Numbered from the stretch's first letter, positions 1 to 9,418 are shown. The stretch: 64,000 nt of DNA from Chitinophagaceae bacterium (GCA_017307755.1 JAFKGQ010000004.1:62001-126000); one strand, 5' to 3'. Notes: a model not told the origin generated them from the sequence alone. Numbers and translations: made by a program.

Positions 1-517
1 GCTTTTTCGCCTCATAGCTCAACGCATCCGAAACGATGTTTTGAAGGGATGCTTTCGGGCTTTGCACCAGGAGCTCAAGTAAGTGCTTGTTTAGGTCCAG
101 GCCAGAGGCTTCCGGTGGAAGATAAGAGGCTACTTGATTGATAATGAGTAGGTTTTGTTCCTTGTAATTTCGTACAGCATCCCAGGCCTCTGCTGAAACA
201 TAGATCTGTTGGGTAATATTGTGCTCAAATTCCTGACGGATGCTATGGATGAGAAGACTTTGCATTTCCCGGGCGTTGAGATCGGGTTGGTTCACCCGTT
301 GTATAAGGTTGGGTAAGGCGATCCGGTCTGTCAGCAGGATCAGGCGTTCATAAGCCTGCAATTGCAGTTGGCGGGTGGATACGCCTGTTTCGTCCGGGGT
401 TGGTTTGGGGTTTGCAGCCGCTTTCAACTCCTTGCGTTGTTTGAGGAACAGGAAAGCCAGTGTCCCGGCTACCAGGACGGCAAAGACGACGGCGATAATA
501 AGCAGGTTAGAATCCAT
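1..517 (-). CDS. Membrane-anchored DUF7935-like protein, 3' end cut by the window edge
   Basis: This frame is open from an ATG at 517 to the left edge of the window, giving 172 residues without a stop. It starts MDSNLLIIAVVFAVLVAG, one strongly hydrophobic segment (about residues 4-24) followed by KQRKEL, so it is probably an inner-membrane anchor with a cytoplasmic helical domain. The rest is rich in Leu, Gln and Glu and contains no catalytic motif I recognise. From memory it resembles the single-pass DUF7935 family that is widespread in Bacteroidota, whose function is unknown. It is the first gene on the minus strand after the DUF2279 gene, with 44 bp between them, so the two may be cotranscribed. 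The gene is real on coding grounds; the family name is tentative. Confidence 0.75.
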   Translation of the reverse strand, partial: MDSNLLIIAVVFAVLVAGTLAFLFLKQRKELKAAANPKPTPDETGVSTRQLQLQAYERLILLTDRIALPNLIQRVNQPDLNAREMQSLLIHSIRQEFEHNITQQIYVSAEAWDAVRNYKEQNLLIINQVASYLPPEASGLDLNKHLLELLVQSPKASLQNIVSDALSYEAKK

Positions 518-561
518 TCAAAATTTTTTAATGGTGAACAAAAATAACGAATGAAGGCGGG

Positions 562-1521
562 CTAAAAATATATCCAATGCCATTTTGTTCCCTCTTCTTT
601 ATTCCATTCGATGGCGGGGGCGGGCATTTTGATCGTGCGGTTCAGTTTCAGCAGGGTTGTGGACAGGGGCGACAGACCGTCCGCCCTGTAGAGGTCCGTA
701 TCAAAGGCGAAATAGAACTGCCGGTAGCGTTTAAATGAGGGAATTGGCTTCCCTTTGATCTCGGTAGGGTTCTGGACCCCTCCGATCATCCCTTCGGCGC
801 CATAGCCGGCTGACAAGTTGAGCCAGTTGGGGAAGTTGCTGCGGGCCGGGAGGAAAGAGCCGATATTCACGGACAGCCAATAGGTCTGGCCATTGTAATC
901 CTTTAACATCCGTTGCGGCAGGTTGCTGCCTAACTCGCCGGGGGCGTAATGGGCAAATAAGGTATGATGATAGGAATATTTGAGGCTGATCCGCTGTTGC
1001 CCCCACATCAGTTGCTGTCCTTCAAAAAGCGCACAACCTGCCAGGTTAGCCAGCATGTCTCCCTTGGAAAACCCCCATTTCACCGAATGCCCGTCCATGA
1101 TCTCTACCATGGTCAGGAACCCCAATGCCGTCAGTGTGCCGGCAAGGGCTGCCACTCCTGGCTTTACGCCTCCCCATCGCAGCAGGTCGGTCTGTATCGC
1201 GGCCACATTATAAGCCGTAGTGGCATGGCCCACTTTGTCCATATTAAGCCATTCATTATTGTCGTTGAAAAAATGGAATTTGCTGCGGGGGAATTTTTTA
1301 TACCACAGATAGTTCAAGCCGATGGTGACAGCCGTACCGATGGCTGCTTCGGCAATAACGACGCCGTTTACACGGCCCGGGTTGTAGTCAGGGGAGGGTT
1401 TGAAAAAATCCTGCGCCATGATGCCGGTGTGCCCCGGTACAAGAAGTATCCATACCAGGGTGCAATAAATCCATCTTTTTCGCGCACAAAAGGGTAACCG
1501 GGGGGGCGGAAAGTTTTTCAT
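562..1521 (-). CDS. DUF2279 family exported protein
   Basis: A 319-aa protein with an N-terminal basic stretch and a hydrophobic segment (WIYCTLVWILLVPG, about residues 18-31) ending near IMAQ, which looks like a signal peptide or anchor. The middle carries MDKVGHATTAYN and EIMDGHSVKWGFSKGDMLAN, the conserved core of the DUF2279/YfiM-like family of predicted periplasmic or envelope proteins. Two further hydrophobic stretches (about residues 50-70 and 130-150) suggest membrane association. Function is not established. The ATG at 1521 is preceded by the intergenic region that carries one of the GTTAA direct repeats (1599-1615), so it could belong to the metal-responsive regulon, but that is inference. 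Confidence 0.8.
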   Translation of the reverse strand: MKNFPPPRLPFCARKRWIYCTLVWILLVPGHTGIMAQDFFKPSPDYNPGRVNGVVIAEAAIGTAVTIGLNYLWYKKFPRSKFHFFNDNNEWLNMDKVGHATTAYNVAAIQTDLLRWGGVKPGVAALAGTLTALGFLTMVEIMDGHSVKWGFSKGDMLANLAGCALFEGQQLMWGQQRISLKYSYHHTLFAHYAPGELGSNLPQRMLKDYNGQTYWLSVNIGSFLPARSNFPNWLNLSAGYGAEGMIGGVQNPTEIKGKPIPSFKRYRQFYFAFDTDLYRADGLSPLSTTLLKLNRTIKMPAPAIEWNKEEGTKWHWIYF

Positions 1522-1598
1522 GTATAAAAGATAAATATACTAACTAAATCAGGATAGTTGTTGTACCCGGAGGTTCTCTCCCCGTAGAACAGGCCGAT

Positions 1599-1615
1599 GT
1601 TAACGACAGGTTAAA
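1599..1615 (+). promoter_or_regulatory. Candidate response-regulator operator, site 4 (GTTAAC-GACAG-GTTAAA)
   Basis: Two GTTAA half-sites start exactly 11 bp apart (1599 and 1610), one helical turn, as in direct-repeat operators of OmpR/PhoB-family regulators. The same arrangement occurs at 10739-10755, 12848-12864 and 12907-12923, all next to the czc/two-component genes. This copy lies 78 bp upstream of the DUF2279 start and 184 bp upstream of the solitary RND pump, so it would link one of these to the regulator encoded at 10815-11522. Confidence 0.55.
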
Positions 1616-1638
1616 CAAAGGGCCGGCCACAGCCGGTC

Positions 1639-1679
1639 AATTTGATCACAATAATTTGATCAATACTTTCTTATAAGAA
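1639..1679. promoter_or_regulatory. Direct repeat AATTTGATCA plus palindrome in the RND pump leader
   Basis: AATTTGATCA occurs twice, at 1639-1648 and 1653-1662, with start points 14 bp apart. The second copy contains the palindrome TTGATCAA (1656-1663). It is followed by the perfect 12-bp palindrome TTCTTATAAGAA (1668-1679). The cluster sits about 125-165 bp upstream of the pump start at 1803. It is the only conspicuous symmetry in the 281-bp gap between 1521 and 1803 apart from site 4 and a GC hairpin at 1621-1638. It could bind a metal- or redox-sensing regulator; no family can be assigned. Confidence 0.3.
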
Positions 1680-1802
1680 GAGATTAAAAAGGCTTAATCA
1701 TATTCAAATGATCCTTTAATCTCCTGCTAATTCCTACCTAATGGCCTCCCTTTATTTTCGGGCCTCCTTTGAATAAATATGTCCTTCTCTTAAATCCAGC
1801 AA

Positions 1803-4800
1803 ATGACCAAATTTCTCAAGAGTGTTATAGGGTTCTCGCTCAAAAATAAATACTTCATTTTATTTGTAACTTCCCTGCTCATCGTAGGTGGGGTTATCAC
1901 CTTCATAAATATGCCCATCGAGGCATTCCCGGATGTTACAAATACCGAGATAGATATTATCACCCAATGGCCGGGCCGTAGCGCAGAGGAAGTGGAAAAA
2001 TTCGTCACCATTCCCATTGAGATCGCTATGAATCCGGTACAGCGGAAAATAAGCCTTCGCTCGACCAGCATCTTTGGGCTATCCTTTATAAAGATCATTT
2101 TCGAAGATGATGTCAGGGATCTCCAGGCCAGACAGCAGGTGATGAACCTCCTGCCCAACGCCAGCCTTCCTCCCAATATACAGCCTGCTGTACAGCCCCC
2201 GGTGGGGCCGACGGGTGAAGTTTTCCGGTACACCCTACGAAGCACCTTCCGGGATGTGAGGGAGTTGAAGACCATGCAGGATTGGGTGATAGACCGGCAG
2301 TTGCGCAGCGTATCCGGGATAGGGGATATCAACAGTTTTGGGGGGAAGACAAAGACTTATGAAATAAAGGTCGATCCCGGCAAACTGACCAATCTGGGGC
2401 TGACGCCCCTGGATGTATTTACGGCTGTTCAGAATACCAATATTAACGTGGGAGGGGACATGATCCTTCAGAACGACCAGGCTTTTGTGGTCAGGGGCAT
2501 CGGTCTGCTGAACGACATCGAAGAGATAAAGAACATCATCATCCAGAATAACAACGGAGTGCCGCTGCTGGTGAAAGATGTCGCCACGGTTGAAATATCC
2601 AATGTCCCCAGGCTGGGGTGGATCACCCGCAGCGACAGGTTCACAGGAAAGGACGGCAAAAAGGAGGTTTCCAAGGAAGATGATGTTGTAGAGGCGATCC
2701 TCGTCATGCGAAAGGGAGAGAACCCTTCCGACGTAGTGAAGAAAATTGAGGACAAGATCGATTATCTCAACAACCACGTCCTTCCCGCGGATACGAAGAT
2801 CGTTCCTTATTATGACCGGGCCGATCTGATCGAATATGCTACCCATACGGTCCTACACAATCTTGTGGAGGGCGTCCTGTTGGTCATTGTCCTGATATCA
2901 CTCTTCCTTTTCGACTGGAGAGCTACGGTGGTGGTAGCTGTCATTATCCCCATATCCCTTTTATTTGCCTTTATATGTCTGCACCTGATGGGTATGAGCG
3001 CCAATCTCCTTTCCCTGGGTGCGGTGGATTTCGGGATCATCCTGGACGGGACGATCGTGATGGTGGAAGGCATCTTTGTAATACTCGACCACAAGGCAAA
3101 AGAGGTGGGGATGCAGCGATTTAATAAAATGAGTAAGCTGGGGCTTATCAGGAAAAGCGCCGCGGATATCGGGAAGAGACCCTTCTATCTGAATATCATT
3201 ATCATTACCGCCCTGCTGCCCATCTTTGCTTTTCAGAAAGTTGAAGGAAAGATGTTCTCTCCCCTGGCATATACGCTGAGCTTTGCCCTGCTGGGGTCAC
3301 TGATCACGACCCTCACGCTGGTGCCGGTGATGATCAGCCTGCTGATGCGCAGGAATGTACGGGAAAAGCACAATCCTATCGTACACCATATGATGGCTTT
3401 TATGCTGATGGGTTTCGTGTGGGCCTATAAGCGTAAGAAGATTGTGGTCGTGGTGGCGCTGATCGCCATGATGGCCGGGCTTTATTCCTTTAAGTACCTT
3501 GGTGCGGAATTCCTACCCCAGCTGAATGAAGGCAGCATATGGCTGCGTGTCCAGACCAATTACAGCACAGGTCTGACCAAGTCCGTGGAGGTATCCAAGC
3601 AGGTAAGGGACATCATCATGCGCTTTCCTCAGGTGCAGTATTGTGTGTCCCAGACAGGCAGACCGGACGATGGTACGGACGTGACAGGCTATTATAACAA
3701 CGAGTTCGATGTTCTTATGTTCCCGAGATCCGAATGGGACCCCAATATATCCAAGGAAGAGCTGATCGACAGGATGGGTAAAGCATTATCCATTATCCCG
3801 GGAGTGAACCTGAACTTTTCACAGCCTATTATGGACAATGTGGAAGAGGCGGTGTCGGGTGTAAAAGGCAGCATCTGTCTAAAGGTGTTTGGGGATTCCA
3901 TTCCCTATATGGAAAGCAAGCTTGCCGAATATTACAATGTCCTGAAAGATATCAAAGGGATCGAGGATCTGGGCGTTATCCATAATACGGGGCAGCCGGA
4001 ACTGGATATTAACCTGGACCAGCGGAAGATGGCTTTGTATGGGGTAGCCACCGCCCAGGCGAATGCCGTCATCAGTATGGCCATCGGCGGTCTGGGACCA
4101 GGGGGTGTGCCGGCCAGCCAGCTCTATGAAGGGATAAAGATATTTGACATACGTGTCAGGCTGCCTGAAGAGTTCCGGCGGACGCCAGAACAGATAGGCG
4201 AGCTGTTAGTGCCTACGATGAGCGGTAGCAAAGTACCTATCAGGGAGATCGCCACGATCACCCAGCGGACAGGGGCCAGCCTGATCTTTCGGGATGACAA
4301 CAAACGGTACGCCGCGTTGAAGTTTTCTGTCCGTGGCAGGGATATGGGCAGCACCATTGCCGAAGCCCAGCAAAAGGTCGACGAGAAGGTCCATTTAAAA
4401 AGGGGATATACGATGGCCTTTCAGGGAGATTTTGAAAATCTGAGAAGAGCGCAGAAACGACTGACGCAGGTGGTGCCTATCAGCCTTATCCTGATATTTA
4501 TCCTGCTCCTCTCCATGTTTGGGAATTTCAAGGACGCCTTTCTTGTGTTCGCAAATGTCCCGTTTGCCGTTGTCGGCGGTATCATTGCTCTGCATATTAC
4601 CCATACTGATTTTAGTATCTCTGCAGGCATCGGGTTCATTGCTCTTTTTGGTATTTGCATCCAGGACGGGATCATCCTCATCACCCGGTTTAAGGAGAAC
4701 CTGGCTACCATCCGGGGGGATGACTCCCTGTATAATTCCATCAAGCTGGGCGTGAATACGCGGATACGGCCGGTGATGATGACGGCCCTGATGGCCGCCA

Positions 4801-4964
4801 TCGGTCTTTTACCCGCAGCCTTATCATATGGCATTGGCTCTGAAAGTTCGAGGCCGTTGGCGCGAGTGGTGATCGGCGGTATTCTCAGCGCAATGATCTT
4901 TTCGTTATGGGTTTTTCCTCTCATCTTCGGATGGGCGTACCGTAATTTCCATAAGAACAGGTAG
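1803..4964 (+). CDS. CusA/CzcA-family heavy-metal efflux RND transporter (solitary copy)
   Basis: A full-length (1053 aa) inner-membrane RND pump of the heavy-metal subfamily, expected to export a metal cation across the envelope by proton antiport. It has the usual layout: TM1 near residues 13-34, a large periplasmic loop, the central TM block, a second periplasmic loop and a C-terminal TM block. The proton-relay helix reads GAVDFGIILDGTIVMVEG, with the acidic residues conserved in CzcA/CusA. Other family blocks include WPGRSAEEVEKFVTIPIE near the N-terminus and SQTGRPDDGTDVTGYYNNEF in the second loop. No adaptor or outer-membrane factor lies beside it, so it must share the CzcB/CzcC encoded at 8190-10693. 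It is tail to tail with a close paralogue (4993-8145) with only 28 bp between their stops. Metal specificity (Co/Zn/Cd versus Cu/Ag) cannot be read from the sequence. Confidence 0.93.
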   Translation: MTKFLKSVIGFSLKNKYFILFVTSLLIVGGVITFINMPIEAFPDVTNTEIDIITQWPGRSAEEVEKFVTIPIEIAMNPVQRKISLRSTSIFGLSFIKIIFEDDVRDLQARQQVMNLLPNASLPPNIQPAVQPPVGPTGEVFRYTLRSTFRDVRELKTMQDWVIDRQLRSVSGIGDINSFGGKTKTYEIKVDPGKLTNLGLTPLDVFTAVQNTNINVGGDMILQNDQAFVVRGIGLLNDIEEIKNIIIQNNNGVPLLVKDVATVEISNVPRLGWITRSDRFTGKDGKKEVSKEDDVVEAILVMRKGENPSDVVKKIEDKIDYLNNHVLPADTKIVPYYDRADLIEYATHTVLHNLVEGVLLVIVLISLFLFDWRATVVVAVIIPISLLFAFICLHLMGMSANLLSLGAVDFGIILDGTIVMVEGIFVILDHKAKEVGMQRFNKMSKLGLIRKSAADIGKRPFYLNIIIITALLPIFAFQKVEGKMFSPLAYTLSFALLGSLITTLTLVPVMISLLMRRNVREKHNPIVHHMMAFMLMGFVWAYKRKKIVVVVALIAMMAGLYSFKYLGAEFLPQLNEGSIWLRVQTNYSTGLTKSVEVSKQVRDIIMRFPQVQYCVSQTGRPDDGTDVTGYYNNEFDVLMFPRSEWDPNISKEELIDRMGKALSIIPGVNLNFSQPIMDNVEEAVSGVKGSICLKVFGDSIPYMESKLAEYYNVLKDIKGIEDLGVIHNTGQPELDINLDQRKMALYGVATAQANAVISMAIGGLGPGGVPASQLYEGIKIFDIRVRLPEEFRRTPEQIGELLVPTMSGSKVPIREIATITQRTGASLIFRDDNKRYAALKFSVRGRDMGSTIAEAQQKVDEKVHLKRGYTMAFQGDFENLRRAQKRLTQVVPISLILIFILLLSMFGNFKDAFLVFANVPFAVVGGIIALHITHTDFSISAGIGFIALFGICIQDGIILITRFKENLATIRGDDSLYNSIKLGVNTRIRPVMMTALMAAIGLLPAALSYGIGSESSRPLARVVIGGILSAMIFSLWVFPLIFGWAYRNFHKNR

Positions 4965-4992
4965 TACAGGACATCTACCCGTCCGGGAAGTT

Positions 4993-7900
4993 TTATCCGG
5001 CATGCTTTGTATCCACCTTCCGGTAAGACCAGAAGAACACCAGCGGGAAGATCAGGAGTGAAAAGATCGTGGCGAGGATCAATCCTCCGATGACTACCCT
5101 GGCCAGGGGTCTTGAGCTTTCGGAACCGATGCCGGTGGAAATAGCGGCCGGCAGCAACCCGATGGTAGCCATCAGGGCTGTCATCAGTACAGGACGGATA
5201 AGATCGTGTACCCCCATCTTTATGGAAGTATACAACGGACTTTCCTGTCCCTTTATCCGCTCTAAATTATATTTGAAAGCTGTTATCAGTAGTACGCCTT
5301 CCAGGATACAGATACCGAAGAGGGCGATGAACCCGATGCCCGCGGAGATGCTGAAATTTGTCCCTGTGATCAGGAGCGCCAGTATACCTCCCACGACGGC
5401 GCAGGGGACATTGAGGAATACCAGACCGGCGTCTTTCAGGTTACCGAACATTATGAATAGGAGCAAAAAGATCAGCAGGAGGCTGATAGGGACTACCTGT
5501 GTCAGGCGTTTGGAGGCCCGCTGCTGATTTTCGAAATCTCCCTGCCATACCATATTATATCCTTTCCGTAGCCGGACCACCTGGTCTACTTTTTCCTGAG
5601 CTTCCGCGATAGTGCTGCCCATATCCCTTCCTCTTACGGAAAACTTGACGGCGGAATACCGTTCGTTATCATCCCGGAAAATGAGACAGGGACCAGTCTT
5701 TTGCGTTAGCCTGGCAATTTCGCGTATCGGCACTTTTGAACCACTTTGGGTCGGCACCAGCAAATTCCCGATGTCCTCTTCCGATGCCCGGAAATTCTCG
5801 GGAAAACGGATCCGGATGTCGAATTTCCTGACTCCCTCGTATAATTGTGTTACAGCCTTACCCCCGATGGCCATTTCGATGACGGCATTGGCGTCGGCAG
5901 TAGTGACGCCATAGATCGCCATTCTGCTCTGATCCAGGTCAATATCCAGCTCAGGCTGGCCGATGTTCTTGATCACGCCCAGGTCCTCGATGCCCCGGAT
6001 TTTTTTCAGGATACTGTATACCTTGTTCGACTGATCTTCCATATACTGTAAAGAGTCCCCGAAGATCTTTACGCAAATGGAGCCCTTTACCCCCGATACG
6101 GCTTCTTCAACATTGTCCATGATGGGTTGGGAAAAGTTCAGGTCTGCGCCGGGTACCACTGATAGGGCCTGTCGCATCTCTTCGATCAGCTCGTCCTTGG
6201 ATATTTGGGGATTCCATTCTTCCATTGGGTACAATTGTACGCCGAATTCATTGTTATAAAAGCCTGCCACGTCCGTACCGTCATCCGGCCTCCCTGTCTG
6301 TGACATCACTCTTTTTACCTGGGGGAACCGCATCATGACCGCCCGCATCTGTGTGGCCCGCACCACCGAAGAGTCCAATGAGATGCTGTAGGGAAGAGTG
6401 GCGCGTACCCAGATAGATCCTTCATTCAGCTCTGGCAGAAACTCCGAGCCGAGGAACTTGAAAGAATATAACCCTGCCGCGATGGCCAGCGCCGCAATGA
6501 GAATAGATGTCTTTCTATGACGGAATGTAAAGCCAAAACCTTTCATGATGACACCCTGTAAAAAATGGGTGAAGGGGTTGTGCTTTTCCTTTACATTTTT
6601 CCGTAGCAGCACATTCACCAGTAAAGGCACCAGTGTCAGCGTAAAGATCAGCGCGCCCAACAAAGCAAACCCCAATGTATAGGCCAGGGGAGAGAACATT
6701 TTGCCCTCCACTTTTTCGAATGCGAAAATGGGCAACAGGGCTGTTATGATGATCAGCTTGGTGAAGAAGATAGCTTTTCCCAGTTCGGCGCCTTTTCTAC
6801 GGATCATTCCCATTTTAGCCAGCTTGTTGAACCTGTCCATACCCACTTCTTTTACCTTATGGTCCAGCAGTACGAACAGCCCTTCCACCATGACCACCGC
6901 CCCGTCGATGATGATCCCGAAATCGATGGCTCCCAAAGAGAGCAGATTGGCTGACATCCCCATGAGGTGTAGACAGATAAAGGCAAACAGCAAGGAGAGG
7001 GGAATGATGATGGACACGATGAGCGTGGTCCGCCAGTTGAACATAAAGAGGGATACGATCAGCGTTACCAGCAATATACCTTCTATCAGATTGTGCAACA
7101 CGGTATGCGTGGCATAATGGATCAGGTCCTCACGGTTGTAAAAAGGCACGATATGGGTGTCGGAAGGCAGCACACGCTCATTCAGCTTCTTTATTTTCGC
7201 CTTGAGTCCCTTGATCACTGCATCGGGGTTCTCGCCTTTGCGCATGAGCACGATCCCTTCCACTGCATCGGGGTTGTTGCGAAGGGTCCTGCGCCCGGCA
7301 GTATCGATGGCGTCTGTCCTTCCTACTTCTCCCAGACGGGGAAGACTGGATATTTCCACGTCCGCAATATCCTTTACCAGTATAGGGATACCATTGATGT
7401 TCTCGACGATGATGTTCTTTATCTCGTTGATGTCATTCAGGATGCCGATGCCTCTTACAACGTAGGCCTGGGAGTTCTTGTTGATGATATCCCCGCCGAT
7501 GTTGATATTGCTTTTACTGACGGCCGTGGATATATCCAGGGACGTAATGCCCAGGCCGGCCAGTTTCTGGGGATTGGCCTTTATCTCGTAGGCTTTTACC
7601 CTGCCGCCAAAACTGACGATGTCGGCGATGCCCGGCACAGATCGCAGCTCGCGGTCCACCACCCAATCCTGTATGGTCTTTAACTCTCGGGGATCCCGGA
7701 AGTTACTCTCCAATGTATAACGGAAGACCTCTCCCGTAGGGCCCGTGGGCGGCTGCACCTGGGGGGTAATATTTTCCGGCAGCTCTACATTGGGCAGCAG
7801 GTTGTTCACCTGCAAACGTGCGTAACTGTCGGGGACTCCGTCGTCGAAGATCAGTTTGACTACCGAAAGGCCAAAGATACTGGTGCTCCGGAGACTGGTC

Positions 7901-8145
7901 TTTTTTTGTACAGGGTTCAGCGTTATCTCGATGGGGATGGTCACGAACTTCTCCACTTCTTCCGCGCTTCTGCCAGGCCATTGGGTAATGATGGTGATCT
8001 CTGTATTGGTAACATCCGGAAAGGCTTCGATGGGCATTTTCTGGAACGTAAAATACCCATATACGGCCAGCAGAGCCGTAGCGGAAAAGATGAAATATTT
8101 ATTCTTGAGCGAAAAAGCGAGAATGCCTTTTAATACTTTATTCAT
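4993..8145 (-). CDS. czcA: CusA/CzcA-family heavy-metal efflux RND transporter (czc operon copy)
   Basis: The 1050-aa RND pump of a complete tripartite operon. It is very similar along its whole length to the pump at 1803-4964: WPGRSAEEVEKFVTIPIE and SQTGRPDDGTDV are shared, and the relay helix reads GAIDFGIIIDGAVVMVEG. One visible difference is in the second periplasmic half. The other pump has GGLGPGGVPASQLYEG where this one has the shorter GGKAVTQLYEG. It lies 44 bp after czcB and is the last gene of kinase-regulator-czcC-czcB-czcA, so it is probably induced through the two-component system. The symbol reflects family and operon position; CusA is equally possible. Confidence 0.93.
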   Translation of the reverse strand: MNKVLKGILAFSLKNKYFIFSATALLAVYGYFTFQKMPIEAFPDVTNTEITIITQWPGRSAEEVEKFVTIPIEITLNPVQKKTSLRSTSIFGLSVVKLIFDDGVPDSYARLQVNNLLPNVELPENITPQVQPPTGPTGEVFRYTLESNFRDPRELKTIQDWVVDRELRSVPGIADIVSFGGRVKAYEIKANPQKLAGLGITSLDISTAVSKSNINIGGDIINKNSQAYVVRGIGILNDINEIKNIIVENINGIPILVKDIADVEISSLPRLGEVGRTDAIDTAGRRTLRNNPDAVEGIVLMRKGENPDAVIKGLKAKIKKLNERVLPSDTHIVPFYNREDLIHYATHTVLHNLIEGILLVTLIVSLFMFNWRTTLIVSIIIPLSLLFAFICLHLMGMSANLLSLGAIDFGIIIDGAVVMVEGLFVLLDHKVKEVGMDRFNKLAKMGMIRRKGAELGKAIFFTKLIIITALLPIFAFEKVEGKMFSPLAYTLGFALLGALIFTLTLVPLLVNVLLRKNVKEKHNPFTHFLQGVIMKGFGFTFRHRKTSILIAALAIAAGLYSFKFLGSEFLPELNEGSIWVRATLPYSISLDSSVVRATQMRAVMMRFPQVKRVMSQTGRPDDGTDVAGFYNNEFGVQLYPMEEWNPQISKDELIEEMRQALSVVPGADLNFSQPIMDNVEEAVSGVKGSICVKIFGDSLQYMEDQSNKVYSILKKIRGIEDLGVIKNIGQPELDIDLDQSRMAIYGVTTADANAVIEMAIGGKAVTQLYEGVRKFDIRIRFPENFRASEEDIGNLLVPTQSGSKVPIREIARLTQKTGPCLIFRDDNERYSAVKFSVRGRDMGSTIAEAQEKVDQVVRLRKGYNMVWQGDFENQQRASKRLTQVVPISLLLIFLLLFIMFGNLKDAGLVFLNVPCAVVGGILALLITGTNFSISAGIGFIALFGICILEGVLLITAFKYNLERIKGQESPLYTSIKMGVHDLIRPVLMTALMATIGLLPAAISTGIGSESSRPLARVVIGGLILATIFSLLIFPLVFFWSYRKVDTKHAG

Positions 8146-8189
8146 TTGGTCTGGAGTTTGTTTTGTACCCAGCGGTCCTGTGGTCCGTT

Positions 8190-9392
8190 TTAGCTGTTCA
8201 GTTCCTGGTAGATCAATAAGGCCTGTGACCCGATGACTTTCTCGCCTTCGGAAAGCCCCCCGGAGATATAGGTTTTGTCGCCTGTCGTGCTTTCCACCTG
8301 TATGGAACGTATCGTAATATCGGAGGGGCTTTTATATATAAGGACATAGTATTGGCTGTGATCGAAGATCAGCGCCGTGCTGGGGATGCACAGCATCCTT
8401 TTATTCTCCGTATTGTTCAGCATCACATTGGCGAACATTTCCGGCTTCAGCATATAGCTGGGGTTGGCAAGGACGATGCGTACTTTCATGACCTTATTGG
8501 TGGGGTCCAGCACATTCATGATCTTGTCCACCTTCCCTTTGAATATTTTTCCGGGATAGGACAGGGTGCTCACGCCTACGCTGTCACCCGTCCTGATAAG
8601 GGAGATGCTGGACTCGTATACATTGGCGATCACCCAGACATTTTTTAGATCGGAAATGGTGAACAGATTGCTGTTGTTGTCCGGGCGCAGGGCCATATTA
8701 TTGGTAGCCAGCTTTTCCACAACAAAACCACTGATGGGGGTCTTTACCTGGTACTGGCCGTTGAGGCTGCCGCCGTTGAGCTGCAGCACCTGCTGCGCTT
8801 TTCGAAGACCGGCGTTCGCCTGGTCGTAGCTTGCCTGTGCGGCTATGGAGTCCCTGCCGGAAGCCAGCCCCCCCTTATACATATCCTTTGTCGCATCCAG
8901 GTTCTTTTTTGCAACAGCTACATTCGTCTCGGCTGTAATGAGATCATTGCTGTAACCTGCCATCTCGCTGCTGCGGATCAGGGCCAGTGTCTGTCCTTTC
9001 CCGACATAATCTCCCAGCATGACCTTGATATCCGAAATATTCCCGCTGACCAGCGGGTAGATCTTTGCTACATTGTCCTCATTGAAGGTCACTTTACCCG
9101 TCAGCGTGATAGAAGTGACCACCTTGGCGTTGACTACGCTGTCAATGCGTAAGTTCCGGGCCAGCGAATCGGGCAGCACGAATTTTTCTTTTTCGGCAGG
9201 AGCCGACTCTGCCCCGCTTTTGCAACCTGGTAAGGACAAAAACAAAAGGGCAGAGGAGGCAATGAGAAGGGGCGCCGCAAAACGGATCAAAGATCCGTTG
9301 TCCGAAGGACAGACATTATCGGTTTCCGGAAAAAGGCTTAATTTTTTAGAAAGAGCCTTTTTCCGGACATTACGTTTAAAGGTATAGTTCAT
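8190..9392 (-). CDS. czcB: RND periplasmic adaptor (CzcB/CusB family lipoprotein)
   Basis: The membrane-fusion protein linking the RND pump to the outer-membrane channel, about 400 aa. The mature part follows the lipobox LSLPGC, giving a lipoprotein anchored in the inner membrane. Beta-barrel and lipoyl halves (KIYPLVSGNISDIKVMLGDYVGKGQTL cut here as KIYPLVSGNISDIKV then LGDYVGKGQTLALI) flank a helical hairpin of about 70 residues rich in Ala and Gln. The longest frame begins with GTG at 9395; ATG at 9392 is preferred. The first 38 or so residues are unusual. Before the hydrophobic segment PLLIASSALLFL lies a basic, low-conservation stretch encoded by a three-hairpin repeat (9282-9367). A TTG just before the hydrophobic core could be the true start, so the N-terminus is uncertain. 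Confidence 0.9.
   Translation of the reverse strand: MNYTFKRNVRKKALSKKLSLFPETDNVCPSDNGSLIRFAAPLLIASSALLFLSLPGCKSGAESAPAEKEKFVLPDSLARNLRIDSVVNAKVVTSITLTGKVTFNEDNVAKIYPLVSGNISDIKVMLGDYVGKGQTLALIRSSEMAGYSNDLITAETNVAVAKKNLDATKDMYKGGLASGRDSIAAQASYDQANAGLRKAQQVLQLNGGSLNGQYQVKTPISGFVVEKLATNNMALRPDNNSNLFTISDLKNVWVIANVYESSISLIRTGDSVGVSTLSYPGKIFKGKVDKIMNVLDPTNKVMKVRIVLANPSYMLKPEMFANVMLNNTENKRMLCIPSTALIFDHSQYYVLIYKSPSDITIRSIQVESTTGDKTYISGGLSEGEKVIGSQALLIYQELNS
9282..9367 (+). repeat. Three-hairpin repeat, copy C (inside the czcB 5' coding region)
   Basis: Read on the plus strand it has the same order of parts as copies A and B. Hairpin 1 is ACGGATC-AAA-GATCCGT (9282-9298). Hairpin 2 is TGTCC-GAA-GGACA (9299-9311). 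A spacer containing CATTATCGG follows. Hairpin 3 has perfect 14-bp arms, TCCGGAAAAAGGCT (9325-9338) and its complement (9354-9367). The stem sequences differ from the other copies while pairing is kept, and the CC-GAA-GG core of hairpin 2 is the same. Here the element is antisense to czcB and is translated in frame as part of the residues before the signal sequence, which suggests insertion near the 5' end of the gene. Confidence 0.6.
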
Positions 9393-9418
9393 CACAATAT
9401 TTTTTATTGATTAACTAA

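Noticed and set aside
1621..1638. Hairpin GGCCGGC-CACA-GCCGGTC as a fourth copy of the three-hairpin repeat
   Set aside because: Its loop resembles that of hairpin 1, but the CC-GAA-GG hairpin, the spacer and hairpin 3 do not follow.
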